From Chaenocephalus aceratus (Eukaryota; Chordata; Actinopteri; Perciformes; Channichthyidae), in assembly GCA_023974075.1 (NCBI GenBank), contig CM043797.1, positions 1,083,592 through 1,147,591 of the forward strand: 64,000 nucleotides of DNA, read 5' to 3'. The position numbers were made by a program, and so were the translations under genes. Under the pieces are notes generated by a model that was given only the letters and a program-made list of their open reading frames with translations, was not told the origin of the DNA and searched no databases. Positions 37,410 to 49,206 of the stretch are shown piece after piece. Position 1 is the stretch's first letter. Every line of letters starts with the position of its first letter.

Positions 37410-37687
37410 GGAGTTGGCCTTTGATTTGAGGGTTTCAGATAAGCCTGGGATGTTAATCTATATTAAGACACTCTCTGTGAGGTGAGAAGCGAGGGGATGG
37501 AGTTAGTTTTTAAAAAAGAAATACACTCAAACTAAATAAAAAAGCCATTCATTTTCACTCACTAAGACACCTAAACACGTTATTGTCCTCTCCAGATTTG
37601 ATTCAGGGTTTTGTTTTAAATGATTTGTGCTTGCTAAAGATGTTTCTTTTTAAGTTTTTGTGAAACTGTTAACTACAAGGAAGTATC
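37407..37687 (+). repeat. DIRS left inverted terminal repeat
   Basis: GTTGGAGTTGGCCTTTGATT ... AACTACAAGGAAGTATC is the reverse complement of 41832-42120, with few differences. The stop of the RT frame (37686) falls at its inner edge. Confidence 0.92.
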
Positions 37688-39647
37688 AAACCTGGAGAGG
37701 ACGGCCGAGAGTGGGTAACGCCCCAATTGTACCTGCCTCTTGAGACATCGCCCCCCAGAACTGGGGAACCGCCGAGGGCTGGCCCACCTTCATCTGTGTC
37801 ATCTCTGAGAACCACGGCGCCCCGACGCGGTCCGGAGCCACTAGGATGACTGACAGACGTTCTCGCCTCACTCTCCTCAGGAGGGGGAGAATGAGACGCA
37901 GCGGTGGAAAGGCGTATAGCAGCTTCCTTGGCCATGGCTCGTGTGCAAACGCGTCCACCCCCAAGGGTGGGTCGTCGCTCCGAGCCACGGAGAACCACAG
38001 GGCACAGTGGCTGTTTCGCCGGCTGGCGAACAGATCCACTTCCGCTCTCCCGAACTGGGCCCAGATCTGCTTCACCACCTTCGGGTGAAGCACCCACTCG
38101 CCTGGCAGGGGGCCGCCCCTCGACATGAGGTCGGCCCCCCTGTTCTCCAGTCCCGGGATATGGAGGGCTCTCAGAGATAACACCACCTCTGAAGCCCATA
38201 ACCACAGTTCCTCCGCTGTGGTCAACAAGGCGGCGGATCGAGCTCCGCCCTGCCTGTTGATATAAGCCACTGTGGTGCTGTTGTCGCTCCTGACCATTAC
38301 ATGCCTCCCTTGAATTAGGGGCCTGAAATGCTGGAGGACTAACACTACCGCCCGTAGCTCTAGGAGGTTGCTGTGTCGAGACTCTGTTAGAGCCCAGCGC
38401 CCACCTATAGCCCTCTTCAGGCAGGTCCCTCCCCATCCTGTTCCGGATGCATCCGTGAACACTGTGATGTAGGAGGTCACCCGTCCCAGTGGAGACCCCC
38501 TCCGGAGGTGATCCGGGGACCCCCAAAACCGGAGGTTGCCCCTCACTGAGGGGGGTATGGTCACCAGCCGCCGCCTGTGCCTCTTGGGATCCAAGCGCAG
38601 GCTGGAGAACCACCTCTGCAGGCGGCGCATATGTAGTAACCCTAACGGGACCACCATGTGAGCAGCCGCCATGAGACCCAGTATCTGCATGACAGTAAAA
38701 GCTGTCACTGTCGCCCCCTGTCGCAGTCTGCGCACCCCCTGAAGAAGGGACGCACGTCTGCTCTCTGACAGGGTGGCGCGCAACGTGCCTGCATCGAGCA
38801 CCACACCCAAATACAACGCCCGTTGGTGAGGTATGGGGGTGCTCTTTTTCCAATTGATCGCAAAGCCTAATCTGGTTAGGTGTGTGATCAATTGTGCTGT
38901 GCAAAACATTGCCTGTTCCCGTGACCCAGCCATGACTATGAGGTCGTCTATGTAAAAGAAAACTCTCATGCCGTGGGCGCGCAGCGGTTGAAGCGCTGTG
39001 GCCACGCATTTGCTGAATGTGCGTGGGGATAGGGAATAGCCGACCGGCAGCCTGTTGTACTCGTAGGCTATTCCCTGGAAGGCAAAACGCAGATACTTTC
39101 TGTGCTTTGGAGCAATTTCTACATGAAAGTACGCGTCTTTCAGGTCGATGGTGGTGAACCAATCGCCTGGCTGCACCAGCCCCAGTAACTGTTTCACAGT
39201 TAACATGCAGAATTTCCTGCGGGAAATGTGGCGATTCAGGCCGCGGAGATCTAGAATAGGTCTGAATTCCCCTGTCTTCTTGGGAACCAGGAAGTATATG
39301 GAATAAAGACCCTATTCCCTGCGCTGAGGGTGCACAACAGACACAGCCTGTTTCTGCACCAGCGCCTGAATCTCTGCTGAGAGGAAACTCATCCCCTCTC
39401 GAGAGGATAGCTTCACCTCTCGCATGCCCATAAAAGGGGGTGGGACGCTGCAGAACTGGAGTGAATAGCCCCGTTTCAGCGTCCTGTCCATCCACCCTGA
39501 TAGTACACAGCTGAGTTTCCATTCCCCATAACACTGTGTTAATGGACAGGCCCTCAGCTGTGGGGCCGCAGCTGTGGTACTCTCTGGCGACCCGTCCCGC
39601 CGCAAAACTCCCCGTGAAGGGAAGATTCGCCCATGGAGGGTCGACAC
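37686..39647 (-). pseudogene. DIRS-type reverse transcriptase-RNase H, one in-frame stop
   Basis: From about 39206 down the frame is open for 506 codons. It holds RT motifs WFTTIDLKDAYFHVEI, FAFQGIAYEYNRLPVGYSLS and the catalytic YIDDL box, then the RNase H start VFTDASGTGWGG, the E-containing NLLELRAVVLVL and RSDNSTTVAYIN. The same frame continues upstream (SSREGMSFLSAEIQALVQKQ near 39400 and FLVPKKTGEFRPILDLRG near 39250) and is broken only by a TAG at about 39309-39311. The frame ends ...LPTLGRPLQV inside the left terminal repeat, where relatives continue into the recombinase. A second, longer open frame over the same DNA (37669-39534) shows no known motif. Confidence 0.88.
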
Positions 39648-39799
39648 AGAAAGGGCCGATTATTTACTGAGGACCATGAACGCACCGCCGCACGCTCATG
39701 TGTGAGCGCGCACTCCCTCAAAATGCCGCAGCTACCCCCCGGCGCCTCTCCCTCCGCTTCACTGTCGCACTGCGCTCCCTCGCCTGCATGGAAACGCGT

Positions 39800-40974
39800 G
39801 GAGGAGCGAGTAGCGGGGCCGGAGGCGGGGCCAGCGGTAGCATCCTGCTAAGCTGGACCCTTTCCTCCTCCAGCCGGCTGAAGCGCTGAGTGACCGAGGA
39901 GATTCACCCAAAGAGCCCCTCCGTGGACACGGGGGCTCCGAGGAGATCTTATCGGTCTTTTCTAGATAGGGCAGTGAGTCCCAACCACACGTGACGAGAC
40001 GCCACTGTGGCCAAGGCTATCACCCGCCCTGCTGCAGCGGCCACGCCATGAATCAGATTATTCATCTGACCTATAGCGCGGTCCGGATAATCGCTCCCAT
40101 CTTGAGACAGGAGGGCGGGGGCGACTGCCTGAGGGGTGATCAGGGAGACGCCCAACATGCCGAGATTATTTGCTGCAGCCGCCATCTGCATACCGAGCTT
40201 GAACATCTTGTCCAGATATTCCAGAGTGTCTCGGTCCCGGGGCAGCGGGGGCTGGGGTCGCTTACCCTCCGCCCAACCAGCCGCCCGCGGAAGCAGATGG
40301 GTCGCCAGGCTCTCATCAAGGGGGGGCACCCCCGCACACGCTGTGTCCGAGTGGCCCTCCACCTTGATGATGCCTGTCATAGCGGCTACTGGGGCCTTTG
40401 TCTTGAATGGCTGCTGCCATGTCGCCTCCACACACCGCCATATATCAGGCAGCTGGGGCGAAACGAAGGTCGGTTGCGCTGGATGCACCGGGCCGTAAAA
40501 CCCCTGTCTCAGGCGGCTTATAGGCCTCGGTGGCAGCGGTGGTGGGAGCGGTAGGCCTACGCGCTCCGCTGCCAGGGTCATCACCGCTGGGAAATCCAAA
40601 CGTGCAGACCTGAGAGTCGGACCTCCCGACACCGAGGCGTCCTCGTCCTCCTCCTCCGGAATCGGGGTTGTCTGGCCCCACGGAAGGGAGAATCGGAACG
40701 GCACTTCCTCCTCTCCTGACTCGCTCATCTCGACGACGTCGAGATCCGAATCCTCCACCTCCTCCTGCGGAGCCTCTGCTGACAGGAAATGCTGCCCACG
40801 ATGCTCACGCGTGAGCCGAGGAAGCATCTGGCAGGCTGAGCATGCCGGCGTCGGGCCCATACCGCTCACAGCGTGGTTAGGCCCCATACACAAAAAACAG
40901 CAGGGGTGTGGATCCGCTCCCGCGATCAGGTTTGGACACTTCGGGCAGGTCCTGTGGTCAAGAACTGACTCCAT
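39800..40974 (-). pseudogene. DIRS gag-like protein, two in-frame stops near its end
   Basis: The start at 40974 opens MESVLDHRTCPKCPNLI. A Cys/His-rich N-terminus follows (CPKC, CCFLCMG, CSACQ), then an acidic stretch and a long helical part, as in DIRS gag proteins. The uninterrupted part has 341 codons to a TAA at 39949. The same frame then continues with gag-like sequence (DLLGAPVSTEGLFG) to a TGA at 39904-39906 and remains open beyond. The conserved block after the first stop suggests both stops are mutations. Confidence 0.75.
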
Positions 40975-41063
40975 TACTCTTTAATTTTTCGTCTTTCTAA
41001 GCTCCGTGAAAACGCTTCCGCTTGCTGAAGAGAAAAGGATGATAGTCAGGAGGCGAGGTCTCC

Positions 41064-41070
41064 TTTTATA
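41064..41070 (-). promoter_or_regulatory. TATA-like box before DIRS gag
   Basis: The minus strand has CCGTATAAAAGGAG with TATAAAA at 41070-41064, about 90 nt before the gag ATG. The spacing fits a transcription start near 41040. Motif evidence only. Confidence 0.45.
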
Positions 41071-41831
41071 CGGTGTGATGCGCGCACATTCAGGTAGGCC
41101 CGCTCAGGGCCGGCTACGTCTATAGAAGTCTCAGTGGGAGAATGCTTGTGGGGTAAGAGAGTACCCATAGAGTCCAGTAGAGGGCGGAGCCTGTGAGAGA
41201 TATAACAAGGCTGTTTTGAACATTTGACAGATTTATGCTTAAATTCTCTGAAAAAGTTACTGAAAGATACACTTTTGTGTATAAAAGCTGACCACTACCA
41301 TGAAGTACTCTGTTTGAGTAGATTTCAGCACACAGGGTCTCTACTGTAAACAGAAAAAAAAACACAACATTTTTAAGTATCTAATAATATACTATCCACA
41401 TAATATACTAGTTTAACCCCTACCAAAAAAACAACATTTAATAATGACATGATATTATAAAATAAAATAAAAAGTACTTACCAGAGTTTTTCAAGATCAG
41501 ATACAGGTCAAGAAAATGCATAGAGGAGGTATGGTGCTGGCTCATTAGCCCTCTCACTCTTCTTAGAATGATCCTGTGCAATTTTTAAAAGTTGAACTCC
41601 TCTCCCCTTATAAACCAAAATAACAATAGCCCTTAATTAACACTAATCATTTAAAAAGACCTTACATCTAATTTAGAGAGGACAACTAAAAGTGTAAGGT
41701 GACTGTTTTAAAGTGTTTACAGCTTTTCTTTGTTCACAAGCCCTACAACTAAAGAGAGCATCCTTAGTTATCACTATTAAAACCTAAATAAGATCCTTTT
41801 TAAATTAATATGAATACCCTCTTTGCAAACA

Positions 41832-42120
41832 GATACTTCCTTGTAGTTAACAGTTTCACAAAAATTTAAAAAGAAACATCTTTAGCAAGCACAAATCATT
41901 TAAAACAAAACCCTGAATCAAATCTGGAGAGGACAATAACGTGTTTAGGTGTCTTAGTGAGTGAAAATTAATGGCTTTTTTATTTAGTTTGAGTGTATTT
42001 CTTTTTTTAAAACTAACTCCATCCCCTCGCTTCTCACCTCACAGAGAGTGTCTTAATCAACATATAGATTAACATCCCAGGCTTATCTCAAACCCTCACA
42101 TCAAAGGCCAACTCCAACGT
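41832..42120 (+). repeat. DIRS right inverted terminal repeat
   Basis: GATACTTCCTTGTAGTTAAC ... AAGGCCAACTCCAAC, inverted match to 37407-37687. Confidence 0.92.
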
Positions 42121-42145
42121 GTGTGTGTGTGTGTGTTAATTGTTC

Positions 42146-42440
42146 TTAAAGGTAGGGGGTAGATCATTTTGGAGAAACCATCTCGAGTGAGCTAGAATTT
42201 GAAAAGTACACAACCGGGGGAAAATCTGTCACTTCCTCACAGAGCCCCTCCTCCAGCACACATGAACGCGCGCACATGACCAAAAGAGGGCACGAGATAA
42301 GTTTGTGCTCAGATCTTTCGGCTGTAGGCGTCTGACCCCCGCACAGATGCTGCATTCGTTTCTTGACTGGCGCTCCGGACGGATGGCGGTAAGTTGTCAC
42401 AGGCCTCTCGCTTATTAAAACCCATATCGAGGCGTCTCTT
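42146..42440 (+). mobile_element. Short interspersed element beginning TTAAAGGT, copy 2
   Basis: Same family as 11418-11770 (shared TTAAAGGTAGG, CTCGAGTGAGC, AAAGTACACAACCGG and GCACGAGATAAGTTTGTG). It lies 10 bp outside the DIRS right end. Confidence 0.6.
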
Positions 42441-42461
42441 GGCCATTTTTCTTTTTTGAAA

Positions 42462-43260
42462 GGTGACTTAGTAAGTGGAAATTACTGGCTTTTTTATTTA
42501 GTTTGAGCGTATTTCTATTTTCACCTGATTCCACCCCCACTATTTGCTGGCGTCATAGCCAAAGGAAGGGGTGGAGAAAAGGGGGAGAGGCCGGGGCTGG
42601 GAGGGGGCGGGGGGCTAGACAGTCTCACGCATAACGTCAAAGAGACACCTAGATTAACATCAAAGGCTTATAACACACCAGTGTGAAATCACACCTTCCT
42701 GTTATAACACCTCACATCAAAGGGCAAACATCAAAGGCTAATTAGATTAGACAACTCTGAGGGGACAGGGGCCAGACAGCATAACTTCAAAGAGACTGCC
42801 TTAATCAACACCTAGATTAATATCAGAGGTTTATATCACACCTACCTGCTATAACACCTCACATCAAAGGATTAGACTACACAGGGGTGTGAGGGGACAG
42901 GGCCAGACAGCATAACTTCAAAGAGACTGCCTTAATCAACACCTAGATTAATATCAGAGGTTTATATCACACCTACCTGCTATAACACCTCACATCAAAG
43001 GATTAGACTACACAGGGGTGTGAGGGGACAGGGCCAGACAGCATAACTTCAAAGAGACTGCCTTAATCAATACATCAAATAATTAGACAACAAAGGCACT
43101 ACACAGGGGTAGGGGGGCTTTTCACACCTACCCATCAAAGGATCTCGAACAAAGGGAGGCGGGACTTAGCTCATTAACATGATTGTACCCACTCACATCA
43201 AAGTATCGCGAACAATTGGAGGCGGGACTTAGCTCATTTGCATAATTGGGGGCGTGTCAC
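42462..43260 (+). repeat. Older DIRS terminal-repeat relic expanded into tandem arrays
   Basis: 42462-42530 repeats the inner part of the DIRS right terminal repeat (CTTAGTAAGTGGAAATTACT, GGCTTTTTTATTTAGTTTGA). From 42640 the outer part (CCTTAATCAACACCTAGATT, CACCTCACATCAAAGG) follows, repeated with a 131-bp period: GCCAGACAGCATAACTTCAA starts at 42771, 42902 and 43033. At about 43130-43250 a second tandem pair contains GGAGGCGGGACTTAGCTCAT twice. No coding sequence. Confidence 0.75.
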
Positions 43261-44269
43261 CTGTCACTTTTTCATGCATACATTTTCATAATGTGATTGA
43301 AACAGGATTGTTATAACTACTCCAGTTCGCCCATCATGCGTGACCGGACATCTCCTTCATAAAACTAATAAAAGAGGGAGTAATCGGACTGTTCGATGTG
43401 TGTAGAAAGGTGTGTGTATGTGTGTGTGTGTGCGTGTGTAGAGGTATGTGTGGTTAAGACGTAACAGCCTGTGGTCACTCTTTATAGCTGTTCAATGAAG
43501 GTAAACACAGAGTAGGCGGTGCGTAAAAGCTCTTTGAGCACTGGTGCTGCTCTTCTCTGAGTTACACGTCCCGCTGCTTCTTGGAGTGACCACACACCCC
43601 TGGCCGAAATGTCCTTAAAGTGAAGTCTGAGTACGAAATATATAATGTATGCACTGTCATTTCCCCACGTAAACATAACAGTCTGCAATGAAATGGTTGT
43701 CTCCTGTGCGCTCCACTTCCTCCTTGGCGCACCGGTAACTTTCTCAACAAAAAAAAAAGTTTCTAGTGCTCACGAGAAAGTACCCTCGTGCGCACACGTT
43801 AGTATCTCGTGCGCACGCAAAACTGCCTGTATGGATCAGGTTTTTGCCAAAGCTAGCCCTTTTACTACAATAATAATAATATGTTAGGCCTATGTATTAT
43901 ATAAACCGTATTGGTACAATGAGCGACATCTAGTGACGGATTTTGGAACATTGATTTGATTTTTCTCATGGCAGAGACAAACCAGGGGACTTTATTTTTT
44001 ATTTTTAATCTGTGTCCGTCCATTTGGTGTAGTATTTTATCCAATATTACATTTGGTTTGTATATTAGTCACTTTCTTATGAAATGCCAGGTTTTAAGCC
44101 TTGGTTTGAACATTCAATCCTGAAAATAATTGTTCTTTAATCCTGACATGACTAGAGTATAGTAAGTAAGTAAATCTGTATAGGAAGACAAGTTAAGGGA
44201 TAGAGGTGAAAAGGTTATGGTATAATTACAGAGCCTGTCAATTTATAAATTGAGGAAATCAATGTTAGT
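43261..44269 (+). other. Intergenic DNA
   Basis: A short GT-rich tract (43405-43442) and AT-rich DNA. No exon or element end was recognised. Confidence 0.4.
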
Positions 44270-44444
44270 CTGTTAACTAGGGGTGTAACGGTTCACAGAA
44301 GTCACGAAAAAAAAAAGTCCCAAATGCATAATTTTTTTTGCTGTTATTTATTTTTAACAGTAGTGCAAGTTTTGGTATGAAAATAAGGAACTCTAACATT
44401 TGGAATCATTAACTGTATTACACAGTTAAAAAAAAAACACAAAC

Positions 44445-44669
<225 letters not shown>

Positions 44670-44915
44670 TGGCCATATTATTTATATTGGCTGATGTCAA
44701 ACAAAAAGGTTAAATAAGCTGTACAACTAAAAAGAATGTCTTGAAAATATTAAAATAAAAAAACTGTATAACATCTCCTGATGTCAAAATATAAAATAAA
44801 TACAATGATAAATATATAACAAAATAAAATCTGTACCTTTAGGAGCAATGTCTAACATGTGTAATTAACTTGTGAGTGTGTGAGGCCATTATGCTTAAAT
44901 AAAGGTACTCAAGCT

Positions 44916-45249
44916 TTACTCTATTTTCAAGTTGTTCTTCAGAAAGATGAGTTTGTCTACGTTGTCAGCAGTGAGGGCAGATCTGGTGGAGGTAACTATG
45001 TCACCTGCCGTCGAGAAAACCCTCTCGCTGGGGACTGAGACTGACTCAGATGTGACTGAGCATGTTTGACGTGTTACCACCAGCATACCGCACCGCTGTT
45101 GAACAACGCCGACACACCGTCCTCGTCCGATCCACAACTCGCACCCCATCATCGTTGTAGTCCACAGGGAACCCGAAATGTTCCCACACACCTGATTTAA
45201 AAGAAGCAGGTGGGTCTTCTAGCTCCTGTGTGTTGTGTGAACTCGCCAT
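44916..45249 (-). pseudogene. hAT transposase: BED finger joined to C-terminal dimerisation domain
   Basis: The start at 45249 reads MASSHNTQELEDPP, then SGVWEHFGFPVDYND and CRRCSTAVRYAGGNTSNMLS, a BED finger. At about 45055 it runs into SVPSERVFSTAGDIVTSTRS and ALTADNVDKLIFLKNNL, the hAT dimerisation domain, in the neighbouring frame. The several hundred residues normally between them, including the catalytic residues, are gone. The join is out of frame, so the BED part ends at a stop. Confidence 0.88.
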
Positions 45250-45503
45250 AGCTACTAAGTTTTCTTCTTCATGTATTGTGTTCGTTTTGTTGTGTTGTAT
45301 TTTGTTCTTCATTTGTTATTTACGGGCGGCTGGCTTTTAGGCTCAATACCGCCCCCTGGATTATATACAGTGTAATACTGCCCTGAGTGACAGACTTTTT
45401 TCCCACTCGTAAAAAAAGGCGTATTCACCGTGTGACTGCATGTGCCGAACCGTGACGTCCGAACCGTGACGAATACGGATACCGTTACACCCCTACTGTT
45501 AAC

Positions 45504-46329
45504 CAAAATGCAGCCATGTAATAATGTACTATCTATTGTTAAAGATCAGAGGAAAAGAACAGAATGAGAAGGATCAATCCGGAATAAAAATAAAGAAGCA
45601 AAGAGATTGTAGAGCAGTGAGAATGAAAAAAGCTTGGTGTGTCAATTAATTACAATGCCAGTATTTTCCGTTGTTCTGAAAAAAAAATCGCCCCCTCGGA
45701 TTTTTTTAACAGTCATTTCATCCTGGAGCCGGGCCTGCCTCAGCACCAGAGGGCAGGTGGGATTCCTGATGGAGATTTCCAGTCTGACATTTTTTGCATG
45801 GAATATTCCATTCTCCATATACTGTCCATCATATGTACATGATTTATCTTACAACAAAGGGCAACACAGTTCACGTGTAACTTTTTCCTCTGATGTGTTG
45901 AACACTTGTGATTGTGAGTTGTGACTTTTTATCATTTGCTTCCATTCTGCATCTTGCCATGATCAAAACATTACTTCCAACCTTATAAGTTTTTCAAAAA
46001 CGTTTGTATCAATATATATTTTATAGTCACGCATTCATACTGTTTATCATATTTCCTGTTTCCAATCACGGTTTAAGTTCTAACACCCATTAGTCCATTA
46101 TCTAGGGATCTGTATTTAAAGGAGTGGCTTGTCCACTTTTCAAAAGACAACTCTCACCAGGTGTGGCCCTTTGGGCAGCTGTCGGTGACAAGTTAAACAC
46201 AACATCAGGGCAGAGCTCACATTTCTGTGCATGTTATTCCCCTGTGCCTTTAGCTTAAAGAGCCCTGTTTTTGCGAGGGCTGATTCTGTGGCAAATGAGC
46301 TGCAGCTGATCAGAGCACGCCCCCTGCAG
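45504..46329 (+). other. Intergenic DNA
   Basis: AT-rich, no gene recognised. A GCCCCCTCGG-type patch near 45690 is too short to assign. Confidence 0.4.
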
Positions 46330-46790
46330 GAGAGGGGAGTGCTCTAGATCAGCTGCTGGGCTGTCAGAAGAGGGGGAGAAAAAGAGAGGCTCTGTCGTCC
46401 GTGTATTATTCTTATATGATTATATAGAGTCGTTATTCATTTGTTTTAAAGCTCAATAAATAACAAAACAAAATGACCGGCGAAAACAAATCTAACTGAA
46501 ACTCTGCCACACGGCCCCCTCGTGCCTTGGAAGAGGCGGAGAGGTGGGTGTTTGTCATCTGCTGGTGGCAAACCGGAGAGAATTACAGCCGCAGGAGCAA
46601 ACGCTTGCCTCGGGGAGGGAGAAAAAGAGCCAGAGCGCCCACAGCGGAGAATAAACAGAAGGGCAACCATGGCAACCATGCGCAGGAAGTCTTCTTCGCT
46701 GCTTTTGTGGTAGACTACAGCGCCACTTACAGGCCTGGCATATGTACTACAGCGTCTCCAGCGCTTTCGAGCGGTCTCTCATTCCCCTGA
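46330..46790. mobile_element. Harbinger-like MITE, internal fragment (copy C)
   Basis: It shares GAGTCGTTATTCATTTGTTT, AAAGCTCAATAAATAACAAA and AGAATAAACAGAAGGGCAAC with copies at 18964-19911 and 49741-50903. Terminal repeats are not present. Confidence 0.65.
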
Positions 46791-47989
46791 TAGGTGGAGA
46801 GTTGCCCATATAGGCGGAGCACCCCTTTTCTGACGTCAACAAATTAAAATCTGTATCAGCTCCGTTGCAGCCCCGTTTTTAGAGATTTGGGTATGGAGGA
46901 AAAGAGAGAAGGGTTGTGTTTTCTAACTGTAAAGAGTAGTCTTATGGGTTTAGGTGTGACAAGAACCTTCCTGCAGCTCTTTAGAAAGGGGAGAAATGTC
47001 AGTTACACAATTAAGAAAATAGGTGGACTTGCATTTCTTTGCCAATAATACATCACCTGGGATTTATGTTTTGTTTTTTTGGCTTTGTTTTACAGTGAGC
47101 ATATTTTCTTATCCTGAATAAGTCACTCGTACCGCTAGAGGTCGCTGTCTCCTTATTTCTCACGCCATTAGGCACTGTACCCTCATAATGAACATGAACA
47201 GTAATACAGTAGTGTGCTTTGAGGAAACAGTGTATGGTGCCTTCAAGGTTTCAACTATGTCCAGGTAACGTTTGGTTTACTTACAACTAGATTGACTTTT
47301 ATATTGACATAAGTATAAATATCATATGGAGAGAAGTTAAATAACTTTTTACACATTTTGAATGATTGCCAGTCAGTTTTTCTACCTCAGTAGGAACATC
47401 TGCAATTACTGATTTGATTAGATATAAATTCCAAATTATTTCTAGTTTTTGACCAGTATTGGAAAGCTGCTAACAAACTAAATAGGATCAAGTACTGAAC
47501 CGTGTTACACATTTTTAGGTGAGTTTTCACTTTTGCTTATCTTGAGTGTTTCCGTTATTCATAGTAACCTCGACTCACTCACTACATTACTGAAATAAAT
47601 ATTGTTAATTTTAGTACTAAAAAAGAGTACAGATTGAGCTGCTTGGCAGTATAAAGTACAATAGCAATGCTCCACAGTTTTATAAATTAAAGTGATACAT
47701 AGCATAGGCTACATTAATTTCTCAATTATTACAATTCCAATAATAAAATACACATTATGCTGACATCAGATATTCTGCATAACGCCTTACTTATGGTAAT
47801 TTGAATATTTGTTTTTGCTAATGCTCCTTTCACTTAGGTACATTTTCCTATTTCTATGCTGTTAGATTGTCGGCTTTATACTGTTAGAAATTACACCTGA
47901 ATGCAACATCCTTCCTTAACCATAGTTTGGAGTTGATTGAAATGTAGGACTTTTCTATAGGGGCGTGAACACACCACTGCTCGCTTTCT
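46791..47989 (+). other. Intergenic DNA upstream of a promoter-like block
   Basis: AT-rich, without recognisable coding sequence or element ends. Confidence 0.4.
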
Positions 47990-48293
47990 TTCTAGGAGGT
48001 GCGACCCGCCCCAAACTCAGAAAGCATCAGCCAATTGGCGACAGGTGAGCCTAATATTAACCAATAGCGTGTCCGGAGTGGCTTGTCAGGGGCGGGTGTT
48101 TCTGTGCAGTAGGCTTCTCGGTAGCTAACAATAGCTCTGCAAGTTTACTGTGGAAGAAGAGCAGCCAGCAGGGCGACTGAGCGGAGCGCAGCCGAGAGGA
48201 GAGCACAGTTTGCCGAGTACATGAGACGGTGTGTCCCGGTGTCGGAAATTATCACACCTCATTCTGGGATTTACATTTGCAACCAGACGAGTG
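47990..48293 (+). promoter_or_regulatory. Promoter and non-coding first exon of an unseen + strand gene (pak1 candidate)
   Basis: This block is GC-rich in AT-rich surroundings. It has CCAATTGG (about 48031), CCAATAG (about 48060) and a GGGGCGGG GC box (about 48088). A purine-rich leader-like stretch follows, ending at a consensus donor GTG|GTGAGTG after 48293. It has no long frame, so it would be a 5' UTR exon. In human, PAK1 lies beyond CLNS1A in the same orientation and has non-coding first exons. That makes pak1 the first guess, by synteny only. Confidence 0.4.
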
Positions 48294-49206
48294 GTGAGTG
48301 AGCCTTTCGACTTTATTTCCAAACGTCTAATGTGGCCGTTCATCTCCATGCTCAGCCGCGCGTGCATGGTGCGGCTGTGAATGAGAGGCTAATTTGCCTG
48401 TGAATAGGAAGGGGTTAACGGTTACTGTAACGTTAGGCTGGGACCACACCGCTATCCTCTTACTCTTCATCTACATCCATGTATTACCGGACCCTGAGGC
48501 CCGTCAGCCCGCACAGAGGGACCTGAAGTCCGGCACGATGAGATGTGTGATTGTTTTATCACGCAGGTTCCCTCCCAGTTTACAGACTGGCTGTGATCAC
48601 ATGAGACGTTCTGATGGCCAACTGATAACAGCGCAGGGCAAATATCACATAGCTAAATGAATGAAAGAAAACCACTTTTTTATTTTTAAATTTAGCCCAC
48701 CTCAAAGGATAGCTCTGACATGATTCATCAGAAAGTCCATGCCGTGCCTGAAGCCTCTCCAGGAATAGCCTGTCCTCCTCTCCCTGCAGACCCCGAACAG
48801 TCTGATTGGAAGTTTATTGTGGAACTCTTTTCTGCTGTTTTGAGTAGACCAGTTATCAAGTTATGGCCACGAGTAATCCACTCATCGTAAATGTTATATT
48901 ATTTTAATATTCAGTGGTAGAATGGAATCGGCACATTTAGTGTTGTGCTCGGATACAATGTTCAGGTACTTGATCATTTAAATGTTCCGCTACTCCAAAA
49001 TCCCACTCAAGCAGCCCAAATCTAAGGGGCAGATATTGTGGGATTCTTCATCTCATTTATTTAATTATGCTCTCATAAATCCAGCCCCCACCTCTGACAT
49101 AGTGGAAACATAAAATAACTGTTCCATAATTTGGCATAATTATTGTAAACTGACACTGCCCAGTTTACAGTTATTACAATTTGTTCCATAGGTGCAACAT
49201 TAAAGG
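48294..49206 (+). other. Putative first intron, proximal part
   Basis: If the block before it is a first exon, the rest of the window is its intron. No second exon was recognised here. Confidence 0.3.

Larger units (their letters stand above)
37375..42136 (-). mobile_element. DIRS-like retrotransposon with inverted terminal repeats, no tyrosine recombinase seen
   Basis: The unit reads, on the minus strand: inverted repeat (42120-41832), leader with a TATA-like box, gag, RT-RNase H, inverted repeat (37687-37407). Both ends run into AC/GT tracts that are also inverted. Inverted terminal repeats with a DIRS-type RT (YIDDL box and RNase H), without target duplication, define the DIRS order. Full DIRS elements also carry a tyrosine recombinase and an internal complementary region after RNase H. 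Here the RT frame runs straight into the terminal repeat at 37686, so that part is missing. The element is 4.76 kb, shorter than the roughly 6 kb usual for the group. Confidence 0.88.

Noticed and set aside
37669..39534. 621-codon open frame overlapping the DIRS RT
   Set aside because: DIRS elements do have overlapping frames, so I looked for tyrosine recombinase motifs. None was recognisable; it is a shadow of the GC-rich RT frame.
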